In this document: positions 41,869 through 47,363 of the stretch, one piece after another | Numbering within the stretch: position 1 is the stretch's first letter | How the letters are laid out: every line of letters starts with the position of its first letter | Assembly: GCA_009760855.2 (NCBI GenBank) | Contig: WPIO01000088.1 | Span: 1,707,501-1,754,863 of the forward strand | Direction: 5' to 3' | DNA length: 47,363 nucleotides | Source: Cristatella mucedo | Taxonomy: Eukaryota; Bryozoa; Phylactolaemata; Cristatellidae | The notes under the pieces: generated by a model | What the model saw: only the letters and a program-made list of their open reading frames with translations | The model's database searches: none | Told to the model about the DNA's origin: nothing | Position numbers and translations under genes: made by a program

Positions 41869-41993
41869 AGTGCCAGGTCTTTATGCTTGCACAAGCTGAA
41901 GCTATAGGTAAGCTGTGAGAGCAAGTACAAAGGTCGAGCGAGCCGAGGGTCACTGTCAAAGGTCAAGCAAACCGAGGGTCACTGTCGAAGGTC
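41869..41993. repeat. Right arm of a 125-bp perfect inverted repeat, fused to LINE A
   Basis: Identical to the reverse complement of 41186-41310. LINE A sequence starts at the next base (TTCATTCTATGGCTCC), so this arm sits exactly at the 5' junction of the LINE insertion. Confidence 0.95.
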
Positions 41994-42490
41994 TTCATTC
42001 TATGGCTCCAGCCTACCTTTCAGATATACTACCCCATCAGGCAAAGCATCGTACCACTCGCTTTTCGGAATCCAACAGTCTAGAAATACCTCGTACAAAC
42101 CTTAAATCCTTTGGAGACCGTGCATTTAGCTCGTATGCTCCCACAGCCTGGAACTCCCTCCCGACCTGCATCAGAACATCCCCTGACCTGACCACATTTA
42201 AAAGAAACTTAAAAACATACCTATTTAGGACAGCATTTAGTGGGTCCTTGTGATTCGTCCTCGATGTGCTTATGCGTGCTGACACTGTTCATGCTGCCAC
42301 TAACCACATTTGCATGCTGACCCAGTGCATGTAACCCCTAACCATGTTATTCATTTTGTTTGTTTTTCAAGCATGATTTTACTTACTATTCTATTGCATA
42401 TCACTTTGCAGCAAATGTAAAGCGCCTAGAAAGAGATTAAGTTCTCTGAGGGCGCTTTATCAAGTGCAATATTATTATTATTATTATTAT
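41994..42490 (+). mobile_element. LINE A 3' fragment, well preserved
   Basis: About 86 intact codons of the C-terminal ORF, starting at LHSMAPAYLSD and ending FRTAFSGSL. The complete 3' UTR, a perfect terminal hairpin and (ATT)n follow. The open frame is continuous with the adjoining inverted repeat only by chance. Confidence 0.93.
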
Positions 42491-42493
42491 TAT

Positions 42494-42632
42494 AATTCAT
42501 TTGTATAGCGCCCAAAGGGAACCCGATCTCTTTTTCCATGCGCTGCACATACGCATCGAGGGCTCGAGCCCACGACTTCAGCCAGACCTTGGTCGGGCTG
42601 TGCACCTTAAATGCTGGACCGAACCAGCTTTG
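42494..42632 (-). mobile_element. SINE1 copy h
   Basis: Minus orientation. Diverged tail hairpin (GCGCCCAAAGGGAACCCGAT), B box and head (GGACCGAACCAGC). It abuts the (ATT)n tail of the LINE A fragment. Confidence 0.85.
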
Positions 42633-42871
42633 TGATCCCCATACACAGTAGGGAGAAGGTCTGAATGTAATCATACGAGCATTTTACTCCTGAAAAACGC
42701 CAAACTCAGTTCGATATTCGCAGGAAATAGTTGGTCAAGTAATTACGGGTTCTCAGAAGAAAATTGGATCGCAGCTAGCCTAGGCCACGGCGAGGTCATC
42801 TCAAACAACACGGCCCCTTGCTTTGTTATACGCTTCGCGTTTTGAATGAACCTGGCTATGCTTCGTTCTAG

Positions 42872-43525
42872 GAGATTGACAGCGTGCTTTCCAAAGCTCT
42901 CATGACAACGGACGGAAAATTCAAGGGCGACGTGGAGACGATTCTTTTGATCTATTTCTCACCAGGTCATGTATAAACTCAGGCAGTCAATGCATCAGCT
43001 TGGCAGCTTTGTACAGCTTTATTCGCATCGCCGCAAGTCGCCGATAGAGGACGGAGCCTCGGAGGCGGCTCTGACGCAGCAGCTCTGCTCGGCTGCGGTG
43101 AGTGGCCAAAGAAGCGTGCTCGCCGCATCTTTCTTTTCTCTCTGCCCTGCTTCCGATGGAGGTTCGCTCGCTGTGCTGCCGCTGGCTGCAGGCGGGCTAT
43201 CGACGGTGAGATTTGCTTTTCCTGAAAACCAGTGAAAAATGCCAGTCGCTCTTTTCGTCGGCGGCAGCGATGAAAGTGGAAAAAATAATATCTTCAGTTA
43301 TCTGACAGTCAGTTTTCACGAATAAAAAAGTAGTGGAAACGCACGAGTAGCGACAATGCTTGTGCTTTTATGCTGCAACGATAATATTGCGTTGCTTCAT
43401 TCCTAGATTTCTCCTCGCTCCAGAATCCGCAAATGCGGGAAGCCATTCCGCGGAGCCTCGTTTCAGTGGCTGAGCTCCCTGATTGTCTGAGCACGCGCAT
43501 TGTGCGTATACGCACACAAAAATGA
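42872..43525 (+). CDS. Candidate exons d-g of an unidentified + strand gene
   Basis: d: from 42872 after acceptor CTTCGTTCTAG, reading EIDSVLSKALMTTDGKFKGD then VETILLIYFSP. e: 42966-43097 after acceptor CTATTTCTCACCAG, reading VMYKLRQSMHQLGSFVQLYS, HRRKSPIEDGASEAALTQQL, CSAA, donor GTGAGT. f: 43162-43205, VRSLCCRWLQAGYR, donor GTGAGA. g: from 43424 after acceptor TCTCCTCGCTCCAG, reading either NPQMREAIPRSLVSVAELPD with stop at 43523-43525 or, in the frame that fits f, IRKCGKPFRGASFQWLSSLI. d and e touch at one CAG/GT and are one base out of frame, so they are either alternative exons or separated by an indel. The peptides look real, but I recognise no family. They may continue exons a-c. Confidence 0.4.
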
Positions 43526-43915
43526 GTGGTGCTCCTGCATAAGGAGCTTGGGCTGAAGGTCAGCAAGGTCGCAAAGGTCAAGGTTAAACGACGGCGAAAC
43601 TACCGGCAATGCCAAATTATATGTTCCTTTTAGCGATTGCGGGCCTTTCGTAATTTTCATTAAGCTTTAAAACCTGCAGATTTTCAGGCTTGCAAAGAGC
43701 TTTTCGGTACTTATTTGACTGCACTTCGCTTCCGCTGAGGCTACGGTAATAATCGACCAAATGTGATGTAATATTTACAGAAGCCAGTTGTAGCTGCGAC
43801 AATTAAACCACAGAGTGAACACAATTAACAATTCTTCCAGAGCGGAATATTTACATATAGTGGTTGTAATGCCTTAGCTAAGATAACTATACTAAATAAA
43901 TCCTAGCTGATTAAA
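43526..43915. other. No recognisable gene
   Basis: AT-rich DNA after candidate exon g; nothing assigned. No clear AATAAA until 43896 (CTAAATAAATCC). Confidence 0.35.
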
Positions 43916-43946
43916 CAGACTCTTTTTGTATAGCGACAGAAGAGCC

Positions 43947-44250
43947 TGCAACAACATCTACTCTCCAACTGCCGACTATGGCACATCTTTTTCAGCGGTC
44001 CTGAACTGCTACTTCTATGCTACTCACTACCTCAACTGCTCTCCTAACTCCGCTATGCTTCCCACTTTCTCTTTGTTGCGTGAGACGAAGTCTGTTGGCT
44101 ACCGAATGCGTACCGAAAGCCGCTTAGGCTGTGAGTGCGCTATACAAAACTCTCCTGCGTAACACCCACATGGTCTTTATGGCTTTGTGGAGTTACTGAC
44201 GGAGATACATTACATTACATTACATTACATTACATTACATTACATTACAT
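43947..44250 (+). mobile_element. LINE family B 3' fragment nested in SINE2
   Basis: Reads SPTADYGTSFSAVLNCYFYA, CSPNSAMLPTFSLLRETKSV, GYRMRTESRLGCE, close to the family B copy at 30184-30642. It ends in nine TACAT units (44206-44250). Confidence 0.88.
44206..44250. repeat. (TACAT)9 tail
   Basis: Perfect pentanucleotide repeat forming the 3' tail of the LINE B insert. Confidence 0.95.
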
Positions 44251-45148
44251 TTACGGATATCACCACCGCTTGCAGTGGCGATAAAGAATCGGCCACCGCA
44301 GGAATCGAACCCACGACCTCGGGACCGAGGTCGTGAAAGCAACCGCCAACACAGCAAGAAACGATTCTCAATTTAATGACTCTAAATTATTCAGGGGCCT
44401 ACGGCAATTTTCAAAAAATCTGATTATTTTGCTCGTTTTAGTTACCAATTACGACATCAAAAGGGATCAGGAGTTCCGGGTCAAGTCTTTTGAGGAGTTG
44501 AACAAAGAATTTTGATACTATTATTAACAATAAAATAATTCAACAACACTTGGAAAAGTGCCCTCAGAGAACTCAATCTCTTTCTTCGTGCTTTAGATTT
44601 GCTGCAAAGGAAGCACACTAAAATAGTTATCAAATATCGAATAGTTATCAAATATCGAATCGTCTTTGAATACTAGCACGATAAACGTGGTTATGGGAGA
44701 CATGTGCTGTGTAAAGGGTCAAGCGTAAAGGATCAGCATGCAAGTGTGGTTAGTAGCAGAATGCTCAGTGTCTGCATGCATAAGCAAATAAAGAGAAAAT
44801 CACAGGAACCCATTAACTGATATGACAAATAGGTGCATTTTTAATTTCTTTTTAAATGCGGTCAAGTCAGGTCAAGTCGTGAATCAAACCGGGAGGGAGT
44901 TCTTGAGGCTCTGGGAGCATACGAGCTAAAGGCACGGAAGTCTAGGAAGGATTTTAGATTTGTGCGAGGTACAGGTAAACAATTGGATTTCGAAAAGCGA
45001 ATGGTACGACGCTTAGCCTGGTGGGGCAGTAGATTTAATAGGTGCCCTGGGGCAAAAAAGGAAGGGACCTTAAAGTGAGAGACAATACCTTATATCGATG
45101 CTTTGCTTGACTGGGAGCCAATACAGAAGTGACCGAGAAGTGGCGTGA

Positions 45149-45192
45149 TAATAATAATAGTAATAATAATATTACACTTGATTTAGCGCTCT
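45149..45192 (-). mobile_element. Very short LINE A 3' insertion
   Basis: 44 bp of (AAT)n plus ACACTTGATTTAGCGCTCT inside the older LINE A copy. It is flanked by AGTGGCGTGAT and AGTAGTGTGAT, an imperfect 11-bp target duplication of the host sequence. Confidence 0.8.
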
Positions 45193-46167
45193 AGTAGTGT
45201 GATGTGGCGCAGTGTGACGTGGCAACTGTGACGCTTACGACAGCCAAACCAAGCTGCAGAGTTGTGCACAAGCTGTAAGTGCTTGAGTGCATAGGCCTGT
45301 AGACAAACAAGCAGTAGGTTACGGAAGTCAAGACGGGACGTTTTAAATGCATGGACCAACTTGGATGTGCTATCCCTGTTTTTAAAAGGCCCACATTTTA
45401 GCGATTTTGTGTAGCTGAAAGTAGGTAGACTTGATTGAGGAGATGATGTGGTCGTCTAACGAATGGTAACTTTGGAATATGACACCTAGATGTCGTGCAG
45501 ACTCAATGGAAGATATGCCACCTGAGCCGATTTTGACCGGCAGCCTTTCCAGTGTCTGAATCGCACTTGGTTTTGCCCATTACAACTAAACTGGATTTCT
45601 CATCGTTTAATTTAAGAAAATTTCTTTTTGCGGATGTCATCAATACATGCCGCAAGTGGTTTGAGAGATTTCGCCGTGCTGGAGGGCTGAAAGAAATCAA
45701 CGCAAAAGTTCCACTGGGCGTCGTCCGCATAGAATTGAAGCCTAGATTGTGATTGGCAATCACATCGGCAAGATGAAGAGTATAAGCATTGAAAAGAACC
45801 GGACCAAGCAAGGCGCCCCGAGGTACCTCGTATTTCAGAAGTTCCTTGGATGCCTTTCTCCGTTCACATCAACGCTCTGGAGTCTCCCGCTGAGATAGGA
45901 CCCGAGACCACTGCAATGCAGTGTCAGTGATGTCCAGGAAAGATGAGATGCACTCAACAATGATGTGGTGATTGATAATATTGAAATATCGAGCAAAAAA
46001 AGCAGAGATAATCTACTCATGTCTGCATTCCAAAGTAGTTTGTTGCACACCCGAAACAACGCTGACTGTGGAGCGATTCGCTCTAAAACCAGTCTGAAAC
46101 TTGCTAGCAAGGATTGAAGTTTCAAGCTATGAGTTCAACTGGTCTGCCGCGACTTGTTCTAGTGCTT

Positions 46168-46320
46168 AGACCTTTTTGTATAGCGACAGAAGAGCCTTTA
46201 CGGCTATCCCCACCGCTTGCAGTGGCGATAAAGAGTCGCCCACCACAGAAATCTAACCCACGACCTCGGGACCAAGGTCGCGAAAGCAACCATCTTACCA
46301 AGTGTGCCATCACAGCTCAC
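46168..46320 (-). mobile_element. SINE2 copy 3, nested in LINE A
   Basis: Tail (TTTTTGTATAGCGACAGAAG), inverted repeat, altered B box (GGGTTAGATTTC) and head (CTTGGTAAGATGG). It separates the RT and endonuclease parts of the surrounding LINE A. Confidence 0.85.
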
Positions 46321-47124
46321 TGTAGAGTAGAAAGACTGCTTCGAAGGTACTACGAAAGGCATGAAGTTGAACTCTGAGCGCTTCATAATAGCAACTCCAA
46401 TTCCAGTTTTGATTGATATAGTATGTGAAAGAATTAAAAACCAGCCGGGTAGGCGTCTTCAATTGTCGGGCAGTTTACCGATTTCAGCAAAGTTTCAGTC
46501 AAGGCGATCAGGAGCGAGACTTTTTCAATTAATAAGGTCACTTATTACTAGGGGCATATTGCACATCGAGTGAGGATTCCAAATACGAGCTCCAAGTTCG
46601 GCCGCCGGGGTTATCGCGGGCCCAACGGCGACCACAAAGCTAGCTGGATTCACGGAGACGAACGAGGGAGAACGTGGCAAGCGGTTCGAGATGATGCTGA
46701 AGACGATACCAAACGAGCGGGTTAGTCAGCTGGCAGTTACTGTCAAACGATCCAGGTCTCTGCTGGCGACCCGGGCCGCATCCGTGTGGCTCCGGGCGTC
46801 CTTTGTCCTTTGTCAATGCCTGACTCACGAACCTTAGCAATAGCAACAACAACGACGTCTAGGAATGACCTGCACACACGCAGGATCATAACTAACATGC
46901 AGGTTATTTGCTGCCGGCCGCCTCTATCTAACCATGCTGCCGGCGTGAGAGAAACCACCGACCTAAGTGACAAGCCTACAGACGTCCACAGGCACATAAT
47001 ATCTGATGCAGTGCGGTTAAACATCAAACAGTCGGCAGGAAGCATTCTTAAATTGTAAAGTGATCAAACAAAGTGACTGGTTATGAGCGAACCAAGTGTG
47101 TTTCACAAAATGGATGGTCAAGGC

Positions 47125-47363
47125 TCTAGTTTCAAAGCGACCTTTCATTAGACAGCCACGTCAGCTCCACAGTCAAATCTGCCAACTTTAAGCTACTTAA
47201 TATTGCCATAATTTGGGGTTGCTTAGACAGGGATACCACATCTAATTTGGTCCATGCATCCGTGACATCCTGTCTTGACTTCAGCAACTCTCTGCTTGCT
47301 GGCCTACCGGCACGTGCACTCGGGTTCTTACAGCTGGTGCACAGCTCTGCAGCTGGTCTTGTC
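47125..47363 (+). mobile_element. LINE A fragment running off the window
   Basis: RT C-terminal region (AAAGCGACCTTTCATTAGAC..., GGGATACCACATCTAATTTG, CTTGCTGGCCTACCGGCACG). The right end is cut by the window edge. Confidence 0.85.

Larger units (their letters stand above)
43916..44345 (-). mobile_element. SINE2 copy 2, split by LINE B
   Basis: The tail (TTTTTGTATAGCGACAGAAG) lies at 43921-43946. The rest, with B box and head, is at 44251-44345. The 304-bp gap is a LINE family B insertion. Confidence 0.88.
44520..47060 (-). mobile_element. LINE A, longest but decayed copy with endonuclease remnants
   Basis: Minus orientation. From low to high coordinates it has the hairpin, 3' UTR, C-terminal ORF, RT motif region (45500-46120) and then, beyond nested SINE2, an apurinic-type endonuclease region. 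The latter reads GIGVAIMKRSEFNFMPFVVP near 46330-46400 and LLIALTETLLKSVNCPTIED near 46440-46530, resembling the LTETW motif and the central part of L2/CR1 endonucleases. Sequence up to about 47060 (PASFVVAVGPAITPAAELGA) may be further 5'. Multiple stops and frameshifts make it inactive. It shows that LINE A belongs to the endonuclease-bearing L2/CR1 group. Confidence 0.7.

Overview
The window is animal nuclear DNA, most likely from an invertebrate. It has spliced genes, GT-AG introns, CpG-rich blocks, long dinucleotide microsatellites, LINE and SINE retroposons and a hAT-type MITE, and no prokaryotic gene organisation. I cannot name the species. Most long open frames are shadows in GC-rich or simple-repeat DNA; real coding sequence is in short exons.

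Layout. 1-1650: repeat-poor DNA with a SINE and a LINE fragment. 1650-3430: CpG-rich block, followed by a 310-bp GA microsatellite with candidate first exons on both sides, pointing away from each other. 5100-9300: GC-rich locus whose 3' exons (about 6880-8151, + strand) encode the C-terminal part of kaptin (KPTN, a KICSTOR subunit); this is the only cellular gene identified by family. 9300-11080: retroposon debris.

11083-22660 and 24932-36480 are two direct copies (alpha and beta) of a block of about 11.6 kb. Both hold, in the same order, a D segment, a LINE copy, a U segment (doubled in alpha as U1 and U2), another LINE copy and an E segment. On the minus strand the block carries candidate exons of an unidentified gene: a start exon beginning MSNQ, an exon made of Glu-Ala-rich repeats (in U3 a 12-bp minisatellite encoding runs of TEAD), and beta-strand-like exons in D. 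The copies differ by stops, frameshifts, a 36-bp in-frame expansion and younger insertions, so some are pseudogenes and at most one or two can be active.

22778-23243, between the blocks, holds two candidate 3' exons on the + strand with an AATAAA signal. 37140-37900 is another CpG-rich, promoter-like block containing a perfect long hairpin. 40823-43525 contains candidate exons of an unidentified + strand gene. The rest to 47363 is retroposon sequence.

Mobile DNA. LINE family A (L2/CR1-like, about 18 fragments) has one long RT copy at 14597-16429 and an older copy at 44520-47060 that keeps endonuclease remnants. SINE1, with a tRNA-like head, ends in the same hairpin as LINE A and is probably mobilised by it. 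SINE2 (tRNA-like head) and LINE family B are also present. Several insertions are nested, and three have recognisable empty sites or target duplications that give relative ages.
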